64,000 nucleotides of DNA from Acidiflorens sp963847715 (GTDB lineage Bacteria > Acidobacteriota > Terriglobia > Terriglobales > Acidobacteriaceae): positions 118,854 through 182,853 of the forward strand of contig CAWKAZ010000003.1 in NCBI GenBank assembly GCA_963847715.1. Reading direction: 5' to 3'. Below, piece after piece: positions 44,017 to 52,966 of this stretch. The notes under the pieces are model-generated. The model worked only from the letters and a program-made list of their open reading frames with translations, made no database searches and was not told where the DNA came from. Numbering within the stretch: position 1 is the stretch's first letter; the number at the start of each line of letters is the position of its first letter. Made by a program: the position numbers and the translations under genes.

Positions 44017-45717
44017 ATGGACGATCTCGACGCTTTAGCACGGCTTGCCGCCCGCATTGAAACGCTCGAACACCGAGTCTCGGTCCTCGAACATCCGTCC
44101 TCAGTGCCCTCGCTTGCTCCCGCCAAACCGGCAACTCCGGTCGCGTCGCCGACCCCTGTCAATACCTCACCTCTTACTCAGGACGGCGGTACCTTTGCTG
44201 TTTTGGGCAAGGCCATGCTCGGTATTGCCGGGGCCTACCTACTCCGCGCGGTTGCCGAATCAGGCTCGTTTCCGAAACTGGCAGTAGTCGTTCTTGCACT
44301 GGCGTATGCCGGGATGTGGCTTGTTTGGGCGGCTCGATGCCCGGCAGAGAAACGATTTGCGAGCACCGTTTATGCCACAACCGCAGCGTTGATCCTCGCG
44401 CCGATGCTCTGGGAACTGACTCTGCGATTCGAGTTCTTGCCCACCTACGCAACTGCTGGGATCCTCGCCGCCTTCGTGGTCGCCGCAGACGCGCTAGGGT
44501 GGAAACGCAATTTGTCACCCATCATTTGGGTTGCGAACCTCGCCGCGCTCGTAACCAGTTTCGCGTTGTTAATCGCGACACATGATCTGGTGCCTTTCGT
44601 TGTCACGCTGCTCTTCATGGCATTGGTCGGCGAAGCAGCGGCATGTCGCAACCGCGGTCTCGCACTGCGAATGCTGCTCGCGATATCAGCGGATGTCGCC
44701 ACCTGGATTCTCCTGTACATCTACTCGCGACCGGAGGGACTTCCCGGAGACTACGAGAGTGTCGCGCCCGCGGCGTGGATCATGCTGGGGTGCATACCAT
44801 TTCTGATTTATGGCGCGAGCACCGCTTTCAGGACGATTCGCCTGCGCCAAAAAATCAGACTCTTTGAGATCGGGCAGAACATTGTTGCATTCCTTCTGGC
44901 TGCTTTTAGCCTTCTGCGTCTGGGACCAGAGGCGGGTGCAACGGTATTGGGAGCCGTTTGTCTACTCTTGTCAGCCCTAGGCTACGCAATTGCTTTTGCG
45001 ATTTTCGACCGATTTCCCGAGCACGAACAGCGCAACTATCACGTCTATGCCACCTGGAGCCTGGCCCTGCTTCTGGCGGGTACCTTCCTTTGCTTGCCGC
45101 CGCTCTTGCTGGCATTGAGTTTGAGTTTGGCCGCGATCGTGACAACGTTTGTTGGTGTTAGAAAATCTCGCCTTACCCTCGAATTCCATGGGTTGGCGTG
45201 TCTGGCGGCCGCGGCTTATGCTTCGGGGCTTTTGGGCTATGCAGGGAGTGCACTTGTCGGAACATTCCCGCCTGCGCCCGGCTGGATCGTGTGGATTGTG
45301 GCCGCTGCGGCCACTGCTTGTTACGCCCTAGGAAGTCGTTCCCGCGCAGAGCAGTGGAGCGATCACGCTCTCCAGTTACTTTCGGCAATCCTCGCGGTCG
45401 CCGCCGCCATCACGTTTCTGGTTTCAGTTTTGGTGTGGCTCGCAGCAATTGGAATGAACCCGGGTCCCTCGCACATTGCTGTCATCCGTACATTGATCAC
45501 TTGCCTGGTGGCGCTTGCGCTAGCTTTCAGCGGTTCCCGCTTTGGACGGATTGAGCTTGTTTGGATCGCCTACGGCGCGCTGGCGCTAGTCACCGCGAAA
45601 CTTTTGTTGGAAGACTTGCAGCACGGACATCCGGCATCGACGGCAGTGTCGATCTTCCTCTACGCAGCGGCGTTGATTCTCGTGCCTCGGATGGTGCGCA
45701 TCGGCAGCCAACCTTGA
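44017..45717 (+). CDS. Large multi-spanning membrane protein, DUF2339-like
   Basis: A 566-residue protein with about sixteen to eighteen closely spaced hydrophobic helices from residue 65 onward. The first 30 residues form a short coiled coil (LARLAARIETLEHRVSVLE) and are followed by a Pro/Ala/Ser-rich linker. The layout recalls the DUF2339 group of uncharacterised membrane proteins; that link is from memory of the pattern and not certain. The start at 44017 has GAGTGGGG upstream. It follows the NrfD-like gene by 42 bases on the same strand and might be cotranscribed, but nothing ties it to electron transfer. Confidence 0.7.
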   Translation: MDDLDALARLAARIETLEHRVSVLEHPSSVPSLAPAKPATPVASPTPVNTSPLTQDGGTFAVLGKAMLGIAGAYLLRAVAESGSFPKLAVVVLALAYAGMWLVWAARCPAEKRFASTVYATTAALILAPMLWELTLRFEFLPTYATAGILAAFVVAADALGWKRNLSPIIWVANLAALVTSFALLIATHDLVPFVVTLLFMALVGEAAACRNRGLALRMLLAISADVATWILLYIYSRPEGLPGDYESVAPAAWIMLGCIPFLIYGASTAFRTIRLRQKIRLFEIGQNIVAFLLAAFSLLRLGPEAGATVLGAVCLLLSALGYAIAFAIFDRFPEHEQRNYHVYATWSLALLLAGTFLCLPPLLLALSLSLAAIVTTFVGVRKSRLTLEFHGLACLAAAAYASGLLGYAGSALVGTFPPAPGWIVWIVAAAATACYALGSRSRAEQWSDHALQLLSAILAVAAAITFLVSVLVWLAAIGMNPGPSHIAVIRTLITCLVALALAFSGSRFGRIELVWIAYGALALVTAKLLLEDLQHGHPASTAVSIFLYAAALILVPRMVRIGSQP

Positions 45718-45753
45718 TGGGTTTCTACTTGAAGTAAGAGTACCGTCGAGGAC

Positions 45754-46098
45754 TTATTCGGGAGAGAATTTTACTTCGACGGGTTCTCGCGATTCATGAC
45801 CTGCCGGCTCCCACTTCCATTTGCGCACCGCGACCACCGCTGCTTGTGCCAGCACGGGGTGCCCGCCTTTGACATCCACGGTCTTGACGCTGCCATCCGG
45901 CGAAACAACGGCTTCGACCCGGACCGTGCCTTGCAGTCCCATGCTACGCGCCAGGCTTGGATAGGACGCAGCACTCCGCTCCACCAAACGACGTTTGCCT
46001 GAAGCATCCTGCTGCGAATAGGAATATGGGGCAATGAAAAGCGCGAACAGAGTGGCCACTGTGGCCAAGAAGTACGACTGTCGGGAGAGGGATGTCAT
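45754..46098 (-). CDS. Small TonB C-terminal domain protein
   Basis: A 114-residue protein with an N-terminal signal peptide or membrane helix (YFLATVATLFALFIAPY) and one TonB C-terminal domain (YPSLARSMGLQGTVRVEAVV, then AVVAVRKWKWEPA). It lacks the long Pro-rich periplasmic spacer of true TonB, so it may be an exported protein that interacts with the outer membrane rather than an energy transducer. The stop lies 37 bases from the convergent membrane-protein gene. The start at 46098 begins the helix; an ATG eight codons up is an alternative. Confidence 0.75.
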   Translation of the reverse strand: MTSLSRQSYFLATVATLFALFIAPYSYSQQDASGKRRLVERSAASYPSLARSMGLQGTVRVEAVVSPDGSVKTVDVKGGHPVLAQAAVVAVRKWKWEPAGHESREPVEVKFSPE

Positions 46099-46340
46099 CG
46101 CAATATCATTTCGGTGCACCACTTATTTCACTCATCGTGCACTTCCGGAATGGTGAACCTTGAAGTGTAAGAGCGCTCCCGCTTCCCGGAAAGATCACAA
46201 AAGTAATGCGAGCGGGAACCTGTTTCAGCAGCGCGTTTTCCAAGAATTCGGTACGAAAAACGTGAGCAGCATCACATTTCTGTCTGCAGCTTCTGTGGGA
46301 TCATGTGCCCCAGTCATATTCTCAATCTGGAGATCTAGAC

Positions 46341-47300
46341 GTGTCTTCGTCGAACAATGTCAGATCCACATCCCGAAGAGACGAGCGCGAGTTGCGCGAA
46401 GCGCGTTTTGCTATGCGCATCTCGCTGATCTTTGGGCTGGTCATGTTGGTCGGAAAGATGACCGCTTATTTGATGACGTACTCGGCGGCCATTTTTTCTG
46501 ACGCGGCCGAGTCGGTGATCCACGTAATCGCAGTCGGATTCGCCAGTTTCAGTCTCCGCCTCAGCACGAAATCGGCTTCGCCGCAGTTTTTGTACGGCTA
46601 CGAACGGATCACATTCTTCTCGGCTGGATTTGAAGGAGCGATGATCATCGTCGCCGCCATTGCAATTTTCTATGAGTCCATCCGAAGGTGGATGGCCGGC
46701 CTTCAACTGGAGCACCTGGGCGTCGGAGTATTGCTGGTGCTTGCTGCCGGCATCCTCAATTCGGGGCTCGGTTACTATCTTTTGAGGATCGGCCGCCGCA
46801 ACAATTCACTCATTCTCGAAGCGAACGGTAAGCATGTCTTGACCGATAGTTGGACGAGTTTTGGCGTTGTCCTTGGACTCGGTCTCGTTCTGCTGACGCA
46901 CTGGAAGCCGTTCGACCCGCTCGTAGCGATGGTAGTGGCAGCAAATATCCTGTGGTCGGGCGGGCATCTGGTGTGGCGCTCAGCCGTCGGACTTCTGGAC
47001 TACTCCGACCCGGCCGCTGGTCGCAAGATTCGCGACAAGCTGGATGCAATCTGCTCGGAGCTCGACATCCAATACCACGGCGTGCGCTTCCGCACGACCG
47101 GATACCGACAGATCATCGAGGTGCACTTGCTGTTTCCGAACTTGACTCCGGTCAGTGAGGCGCATCGTCTCGCAACAATGTTGGAAGAGCGCCTCCCGGC
47201 TGAACTGAAGATGCCCGCCGAAGTTATCACTCACCTGGAATCACTCGAGGACCACGCCGATGTGCACCGGCTAGAGCACTACACCGGGCGACCGGAGTAG
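46341..47300 (+). CDS. Cation diffusion facilitator (CzcD-like) transporter
   Basis: A 319-residue CDF exporter of divalent cations (Zn, Co, Mn or Fe) with six membrane helices and a cytoplasmic C-terminal domain. Metal-site acidic and His residues appear in FSDAAESVIHV and in ANGKHVLTDSWTS. The HxxxD site is present, but the first site is DAAES rather than the more common HxxxD, so specificity is unclear. GTG at 46341 was chosen because TGGAGA lies seven bases upstream; an earlier GTG at 46305 has no ribosome site. It heads a likely operon with the rhodanese and TlpA genes. Confidence 0.87.
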   Translation: MSSSNNVRSTSRRDERELREARFAMRISLIFGLVMLVGKMTAYLMTYSAAIFSDAAESVIHVIAVGFASFSLRLSTKSASPQFLYGYERITFFSAGFEGAMIIVAAIAIFYESIRRWMAGLQLEHLGVGVLLVLAAGILNSGLGYYLLRIGRRNNSLILEANGKHVLTDSWTSFGVVLGLGLVLLTHWKPFDPLVAMVVAANILWSGGHLVWRSAVGLLDYSDPAAGRKIRDKLDAICSELDIQYHGVRFRTTGYRQIIEVHLLFPNLTPVSEAHRLATMLEERLPAELKMPAEVITHLESLEDHADVHRLEHYTGRPE

Positions 47301-47348
47301 TCCTTGCGAACAGCTTGTCAAGAATTCGATAATGCCGAGAGTGCTTCT

Positions 47349-47822
47349 ATGAATCTGAATCTTTCCGGCGGCAACCGTCTCCTCGTTGTGGCAATGGCGC
47401 TAGTCGCGTTGGTTTCCTTGGCCCTGGCTTATCAGGCGAGTCTCATTCCCAGCGCTCGATTGATCAACCCCGACGAACTGGTCAAGAGTCTCCAGTCTTC
47501 CAAGACGGAAAAGCCGCTGATAATTCAAGTGGGATCCCACGTCCTTTTCTCGCAGGCCCATATTCCCGGGTCGGAGTACATTGGCCCCGCTTCGAACGAG
47601 AGTGGTATCCAACAATTGCGTAAGCGGGTTGAGTCCTTGCCGCGAAACAAGTCCATCATTATTTATTGCGGCTGCTGCCCCTGGAGTCATTGCCCCAATG
47701 TCAAACCCGCCGATGATGCTTTGCGCGCACTAGGCTTCACCAACGTAAAAGTCTTGTACATTGCCAACAACTTCGGTGCTGACTGGGTAGATAAAGGCTA
47801 CCCGGTTGCCAAGGGCGACTAG
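47349..47822 (+). CDS. Membrane-anchored rhodanese-like protein with Cys-rich active loop
   Basis: A 157-residue protein with an N-terminal membrane helix (LLVVAMALVALVSLALAY) and one rhodanese domain; IIQVGSHVLFSQAHIPGSEY is the typical substrate-side strand. In place of the usual C-x4-R loop it has YCGCCPWSHCPNVKP, with four Cys and no Arg in the loop. That makes ordinary sulfur transfer doubtful and suggests a thiol, metal or Fe-S function. The ATG at 47349 starts the helix. It is followed 12 bases later by a TlpA-type thioredoxin, which fits a periplasmic redox pair. Confidence 0.82.
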   Translation: MNLNLSGGNRLLVVAMALVALVSLALAYQASLIPSARLINPDELVKSLQSSKTEKPLIIQVGSHVLFSQAHIPGSEYIGPASNESGIQQLRKRVESLPRNKSIIIYCGCCPWSHCPNVKPADDALRALGFTNVKVLYIANNFGADWVDKGYPVAKGD

Positions 47823-47834
47823 GTCTATCCTCTT

Positions 47835-48368
47835 GTGAAAGCAAAGAATCTCGTTATCGTCGGCGCGATGATCTTGACCGTGTTCGCAGCCTCACTCCTC
47901 GAACAGCATTTCCGATCGAGCCAGTTACACCCGCTGCCCATAGAACACAAAGTAGCCCCGGATTTCTCGCTGCCAGATCTGCATGGTGGTCAACTGACGC
48001 TGTCGTCCTATCGCGGGAAAGTCGTGCTCCTTGATTTCTGGGCCACTTGGTGTGATCCCTGCCGCGAAGAGATTCCGCAATTTGTGGAGCTCCAGAAACA
48101 GTACGGGGATCGCGGGCTCCAAGTCATTGGGGTTTCCATGGACGACGGGCCCGAGCCGGTACTCGATTTCTATCACCGATTCCGAATGAATTATCCGGTG
48201 GTCATGGGCAATGCAAAGATTGGCGAACTATACGGAGGAATCCTGGGTCTGCCCATCGCGTACGTGATTGACCGTGACGGCCGTATCTATGCAAAACACA
48301 TCGGCGCGACCAGCATATCCACGTTTGAAAAAGAAATTGTGATCCTTCTGCAGAACCGGACTGATTAA
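47835..48368 (+). CDS. TlpA/ResA-type thioredoxin, membrane-anchored
   Basis: A 177-residue periplasmic thioredoxin with an N-terminal anchor (LVIVGAMILTVFAASLL) and the active site FWATWCDPCREEIPQF at about residues 69-84. TlpA/ResA proteins reduce disulfides in the periplasm, often in cytochrome c maturation. It starts at GTG 47835, 12 bases after the rhodanese stop, and converges on the tolC gene downstream. Linkage with the Cys-rich rhodanese suggests that the two exchange thiols. Confidence 0.9.
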   Translation: MKAKNLVIVGAMILTVFAASLLEQHFRSSQLHPLPIEHKVAPDFSLPDLHGGQLTLSSYRGKVVLLDFWATWCDPCREEIPQFVELQKQYGDRGLQVIGVSMDDGPEPVLDFYHRFRMNYPVVMGNAKIGELYGGILGLPIAYVIDRDGRIYAKHIGATSISTFEKEIVILLQNRTD

Positions 48369-48386
48369 GTCCCGCTCCGGCAAGCA

Positions 48387-49811
48387 CTAGATTCCAGTTG
48401 TCTGGTAGCGCAGGATCGCCAGCGCCAGACGGTAGTCATACCCTGCCTGAGCAGTCGTGATTTGAGCTTGCGTCTGCTGCAGTTGCGCCTGGCTCAACTC
48501 AACGATAGATCCCAGTCCCAGTTGGTACCGTGTCTGTGCGAGATCGAGCGCAAGGTTCGACTGGTCCAACAATTGCTGCGCCACCGCTACTCGCTCATAC
48601 GCCGTATTCGCATTGAGCCAACTGGTACGCACATCGCGTGAAATCCGGTTGCGCAGATCCAGCACCCGATCCTGCGCAGCCTGTTCTCGTAAACTCGCCT
48701 CGTGGGTTCTCGCGCTGTAAAGAAAACCGTTGAAGATCGGGACACCAACGTTGACACCAACCGCGCCATACCAGTTGGAAAGCACCGGGTTGCGCACCGG
48801 CGTATCGCCCACCACACCGATCGCGCGGACATCAGGAAGGAACAGATCCCGCTCGGCCGAGTGAAATTTTTGCGCCGATCGATATTGAAATTCCAGCGAC
48901 AATATTTCGGGACGTGAGACGAATGCCTGGGCGATAAGGTCGTCTACATTTCCTGGAGGCGACGTGATTGTCGTCGTGTCCTCGATCAACTGAAAATTTT
49001 GAGTCTTGGGATATCCGAGAACCATGGATAATGTGGCGAGTGCGGCATTCTCGTTATTTTCCGCGTCAAGGAGAAGTAGTTTCGCCTGTGCCAGGTTGAC
49101 GCTCGCAAAACTGAAATCCAACTGCGATTTCAATTTGCTCTTGAACAGGGCTTCGATCTGATCGACCACTGTCTGCCGGGCACTGACGGTCTGCTGCGCC
49201 ACGGTAAGGACCGCTTGCGCCTGCAAGGTGCCGTAGAACGCTTGATCAACAGCGAGCAGCACCTGCTCTTTGGTAGCCATCGCATTTTGGTTCTCTGCTT
49301 TAGCTGCGAAGTTGGCGCTGGAGGCCAGGTTCGTGGTGCGTCCGAAGTCGGTGATCAACTGACTCACAGTTACCCCGGCAGCCGCCCGCTCATAGATGAT
49401 CGGATTATTCAGTCCTCCCGCCGTGATCCGGCTGTTGGCTTGCGAATCCACGGCCGTCAGGTTCGCGGTAGCGGTTGGCCAGAGGCTGGAGCGCACTTCG
49501 CGCGTCACCTGTTGTGACGCCAAAGCCATTAGCCGGGCCACGGAAATTTGCGGGTTGTTCTTAACCGCCAGCGCCTCCGCCTCCTTCAATGACAAAGACG
49601 TTCCTGCGTTAGCTGCGGTACTGGACGGCGGCTGTCCATTCGGAAGCATGCTGGGGGCGGGTTGATTCAAATCTGGCTGCGGCACGGGAGCCGAAGGCAA
49701 ACTCTGTCCTGCCTGCGAATTCGTCGACGAGTCTTGCGCATACGCCGCGCCAAAAAGAAGAACCGCACAGGCGACAATGCAGACAACGTTAGTTCGTGAT
49801 TTCATCTTCAT
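48387..49811 (-). CDS. TolC-family outer-membrane channel
   Basis: A 474-residue outer-membrane efflux protein. A signal peptide (VVCIVACAVLLFGAAYA) is followed by a Pro/Ser/Ala-rich spacer of about 50 residues, then two TolC repeats with the usual helical pattern (ISVARLMALASQQVTREVRS and ALDLAQTRYQLGLGSIVE). It is the last gene of the adaptor-pump-channel operon, beginning 15 bases after the pump gene. It should form the exit duct for the HAE1-like pump. Confidence 0.9.
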   Translation of the reverse strand: MKMKSRTNVVCIVACAVLLFGAAYAQDSSTNSQAGQSLPSAPVPQPDLNQPAPSMLPNGQPPSSTAANAGTSLSLKEAEALAVKNNPQISVARLMALASQQVTREVRSSLWPTATANLTAVDSQANSRITAGGLNNPIIYERAAAGVTVSQLITDFGRTTNLASSANFAAKAENQNAMATKEQVLLAVDQAFYGTLQAQAVLTVAQQTVSARQTVVDQIEALFKSKLKSQLDFSFASVNLAQAKLLLLDAENNENAALATLSMVLGYPKTQNFQLIEDTTTITSPPGNVDDLIAQAFVSRPEILSLEFQYRSAQKFHSAERDLFLPDVRAIGVVGDTPVRNPVLSNWYGAVGVNVGVPIFNGFLYSARTHEASLREQAAQDRVLDLRNRISRDVRTSWLNANTAYERVAVAQQLLDQSNLALDLAQTRYQLGLGSIVELSQAQLQQTQAQITTAQAGYDYRLALAILRYQTTGI

Positions 49812-49826
49812 GGTATTCGTAAGGCC

Positions 49827-52800
49827 CTAGCCCTGCGCGACGGGGCTCCGTTCTTCTTCTTTCCGGTGAATCCACAGATAGGCAGCAGGCACAATGAACA
49901 CGGTCACAACGACCGACATCGTGAGCCCTCCGATAATCGCGCGTGCCAGGGGAGCATATTGTTCGCTGCCTGCCTCCAATGCCAGCGCCATCGGAATCAT
50001 GCCGAGAATGGTCGCCAAAGACGTCATCAGCACCGGGCGCAAACGCACGCGGCACGCAGTGGCCACCGCTTCCTGAATCGGCATTCCTTCCCTTCGAAGC
50101 GACCGCGTGAACTCGACGATCAGAATGCTGTTGGACACGACAATTCCGGTCATCATGATGACGCCCATCAGCGACATGACGTTGACGGTGGTATGGGTCA
50201 TCAACAAGAAAAGAATGACGCCCGTCACACCCGGTGGAATGGCCAGCAAGATGATCAGCGGGTCGATGAACGAAGAGAACTGCGCCATCAGGATCAGATA
50301 GACGAGAATGACCGACAGTATCAATCCAATGCTGAAGCTCTTGAACGACTGCCGCATACCTTCGACCGAACCGCGCATCGTGACGCGAACATTCTCTGGA
50401 AGCTTGGTGTTGGCAACGACCTTGTCAACTTGATTGGCCAGGCTTCCCAGATCCTCGCTGCGCGGCGAAACGTACACATCGATGACGCGCCGCAACTGGT
50501 AGTGGTCCACCTCAGTGGGAGTGTTAATCATCTTCACATCCGACACCGCATCCAGATCCGTCGGGTTCACATTGTCCTTAGAATGAAGCGGGATCTGCTT
50601 GAGATCCGTGAGCGAGTTGACCTGCGTCTCCGGGTACTGCACCGTTAGCATGTAGTTGTTTCCATTTTTCGGATCGACCCAGTAGCTGGGCGCAATCATG
50701 CTGTCCGACGTCAGAGCGGTGATAACGTTGTCCACTGCTTCTTTCGACGAAACACCCATGCGTCCCGCCATTTCGCGGTTGATATTCAATTGGATGCCCG
50801 GATAGTCGAGATCTTGCGGGATGAGCACGTCGCTTGCACCGTCGAGCCGGCGCACCTTGCGCGCAATCTCGGCTGCCGCCTGGTATGCCTGCTTTTGATC
50901 GTTGCCGCTCACCTGGATGTCGATGGGGGCGGGCAATCCAAGGTTGACGACCGCATCGACCAGGCCTCCAGCCTGAAAGTAAGTCGACAGTTCCGGCAGA
51001 TCGTTCGAGAGTTTTGCGCGTACCCGGCGCATGTACTCATAGCTGCCAACCGAATGCTCCTTCTTGAGGCTGACTTGCACGAAGGCGGTGTGCTGTCCGG
51101 AATTGCTGGTGTAAATCGCAGAGAAATCAGGAGTAATGCCGATGTTCGATACGACTATATCCAGATCACGCGCCGAGACGACTTCACGAATGTCGGCTTC
51201 CACGTGCTTGATGTACTGATTCGTTAATTCCAGACGCGTTCCGGTAGGCGCTTTGATATTGATCACGAACTGGCCTGGATCGGTCCGTGGGAAAAATCCC
51301 AGGCCCATGAATGGGAATAACGCGAAGCTGAAAAGACAGATTCCAAGAATTCCGATCACCGTCGCCACGGGACGGAGAAGACTGCGCCTTACCGCGATGT
51401 CGTAGCGCATGAGCATCCGGTCGTAAGCCCGATTGAACCGCCGGACAAAGCGTTCAAACGCATTATTGCCGGGATGGTGAGCCGCTTCGCCATGCGGAGA
51501 TTTGATGAAGCGGGCGCAAAACAGCGGTACCACCGTCATAGCCACCGCGTAAGATGCGAACAACGAAAAGACAACCGCCGCGGCCAAGGCGGTGAAGAGG
51601 AAGCGGCTCACTCCGTATAAAAAGACAACCGGGAAGAACACAATCGAAGTAGTGAAAGTTGCAGCGAGCACTGGCATCGCTACTTCGCTTCCACCTTTCT
51701 CGGCGGCCACTTCCGGCTTCTCTCCCATCTCCAGATGGCGGAAAATATTTTCCAGCACCACCACTGAGTTGTCGATCAATCGCGAGAAGGCGAGAGCCAG
51801 ACCACCAAGCACCATTGTGTTGATCGACCCGCCACTGGCATTGATCGCTAGGAACGCTGCCAGCGCCGACAGCGGAATCGAAAGCATCACCGCCAGTGTC
51901 GCGCGCATGTTGCCGAGAAAAATCAGAATCATCAACGCAGTCAGCACCAGCCCGATGCCGCCTTCGCTGCCCAGGTTCGCAATCGCCGTTTTTACGAAAA
52001 CCGATTGATCGAAAACGACCTTCGTCACCAGCGTCTTCGGGATATCGAGCAGGTCGCCGATTGATTTCTTGATCCCGTTGACGATAGCAATGGTGTTGCT
52101 GTTGCCGCCCTGCTTGAGAATCGGGAGATACACCGACCGCTGCCCGTCCACCCGCACAATGTTGGTTTGTATCGCGGCAGCGTCCTTGGCGTAACCCACG
52201 TCCGCTACCATCAATTCAGCATTGCCTTCGGACTTCAGTGGTAGGCGATTAATTTCTTCCGTGGTCGGAAGCTGGCTGTTGGTGTAAATGTTGTAGTCCT
52301 TCGGACCGATACGCACGTCACCCGCGGGCAGAATCGTATTGGCATCGTTGACTGTGCGCACCACGTCCATCAGGCTCAACTGATGGGCCTGCAACTTTAC
52401 TGGATCGACATAAACCTGAATCTGCCGGTACTTGCCTCCAAAAGGCTGGGGCACAGATGCACCGGGAACATTCGCGATCTGGTTGCGCACTGTGAACTGG
52501 CCGAGGTCGTGCAACTCCGTCTCATTCAAACCTTCGCCCTTCAAAGTAATCAGGCAAACCGGCAGGCTGGAAGCGTCGAACTTCAACACGACCGGAGGCA
52601 ACGTGCCCGGCGGCAAGCGCCGCAGTTGCGCCATCGCGAGATTCGAAATCCCGCTGACCGCCGCATCCGGATTTGTTCCCGGCTGGAAATAAATCTTGAT
52701 CAGACTGACACCGGTCAATGATCGAGACTCGATGTGGTCGATGCCGCTTCCCAGCGTGAAAAAACGCTCAAAGGGATTGGTGATGTTGGCTTCAATCTGC

Positions 52801-52964
52801 TCCGGCGGCATGCCCGAATAAAACGTGGCCACGACGACCACCGGGATATTGATATCGGGAAACAGATCCACCGGCATGCGGACCACGGTCGTGATGCCGA
52901 CGACCATGATGATCAGGCACAGCATGATGATGAAGAATGGGTACCGAATCGAGAATCCCGACAT
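49827..52964 (-). CDS. RND multidrug efflux pump, AcrB-like
   Basis: A 1045-residue pump with 12 helices and two large periplasmic loops of the hydrophobe/amphiphile exporter group. Helix 4 carries LAFSRLIDNSVVVLENIF: the first of the two conserved Asp residues (AcrB D407) is present and the second (D408) is Asn, a variant seen in related RND branches. It follows the adaptor with a 2-base gap. Proton-driven export of hydrophobic compounds is expected; the substrate is unknown. Confidence 0.92.
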   Translation of the reverse strand: MSGFSIRYPFFIIMLCLIIMVVGITTVVRMPVDLFPDINIPVVVVATFYSGMPPEQIEANITNPFERFFTLGSGIDHIESRSLTGVSLIKIYFQPGTNPDAAVSGISNLAMAQLRRLPPGTLPPVVLKFDASSLPVCLITLKGEGLNETELHDLGQFTVRNQIANVPGASVPQPFGGKYRQIQVYVDPVKLQAHQLSLMDVVRTVNDANTILPAGDVRIGPKDYNIYTNSQLPTTEEINRLPLKSEGNAELMVADVGYAKDAAAIQTNIVRVDGQRSVYLPILKQGGNSNTIAIVNGIKKSIGDLLDIPKTLVTKVVFDQSVFVKTAIANLGSEGGIGLVLTALMILIFLGNMRATLAVMLSIPLSALAAFLAINASGGSINTMVLGGLALAFSRLIDNSVVVLENIFRHLEMGEKPEVAAEKGGSEVAMPVLAATFTTSIVFFPVVFLYGVSRFLFTALAAAVVFSLFASYAVAMTVVPLFCARFIKSPHGEAAHHPGNNAFERFVRRFNRAYDRMLMRYDIAVRRSLLRPVATVIGILGICLFSFALFPFMGLGFFPRTDPGQFVINIKAPTGTRLELTNQYIKHVEADIREVVSARDLDIVVSNIGITPDFSAIYTSNSGQHTAFVQVSLKKEHSVGSYEYMRRVRAKLSNDLPELSTYFQAGGLVDAVVNLGLPAPIDIQVSGNDQKQAYQAAAEIARKVRRLDGASDVLIPQDLDYPGIQLNINREMAGRMGVSSKEAVDNVITALTSDSMIAPSYWVDPKNGNNYMLTVQYPETQVNSLTDLKQIPLHSKDNVNPTDLDAVSDVKMINTPTEVDHYQLRRVIDVYVSPRSEDLGSLANQVDKVVANTKLPENVRVTMRGSVEGMRQSFKSFSIGLILSVILVYLILMAQFSSFIDPLIILLAIPPGVTGVILFLLMTHTTVNVMSLMGVIMMTGIVVSNSILIVEFTRSLRREGMPIQEAVATACRVRLRPVLMTSLATILGMIPMALALEAGSEQYAPLARAIIGGLTMSVVVTVFIVPAAYLWIHRKEEERSPVAQG

Positions 52965-52966
52965 TT

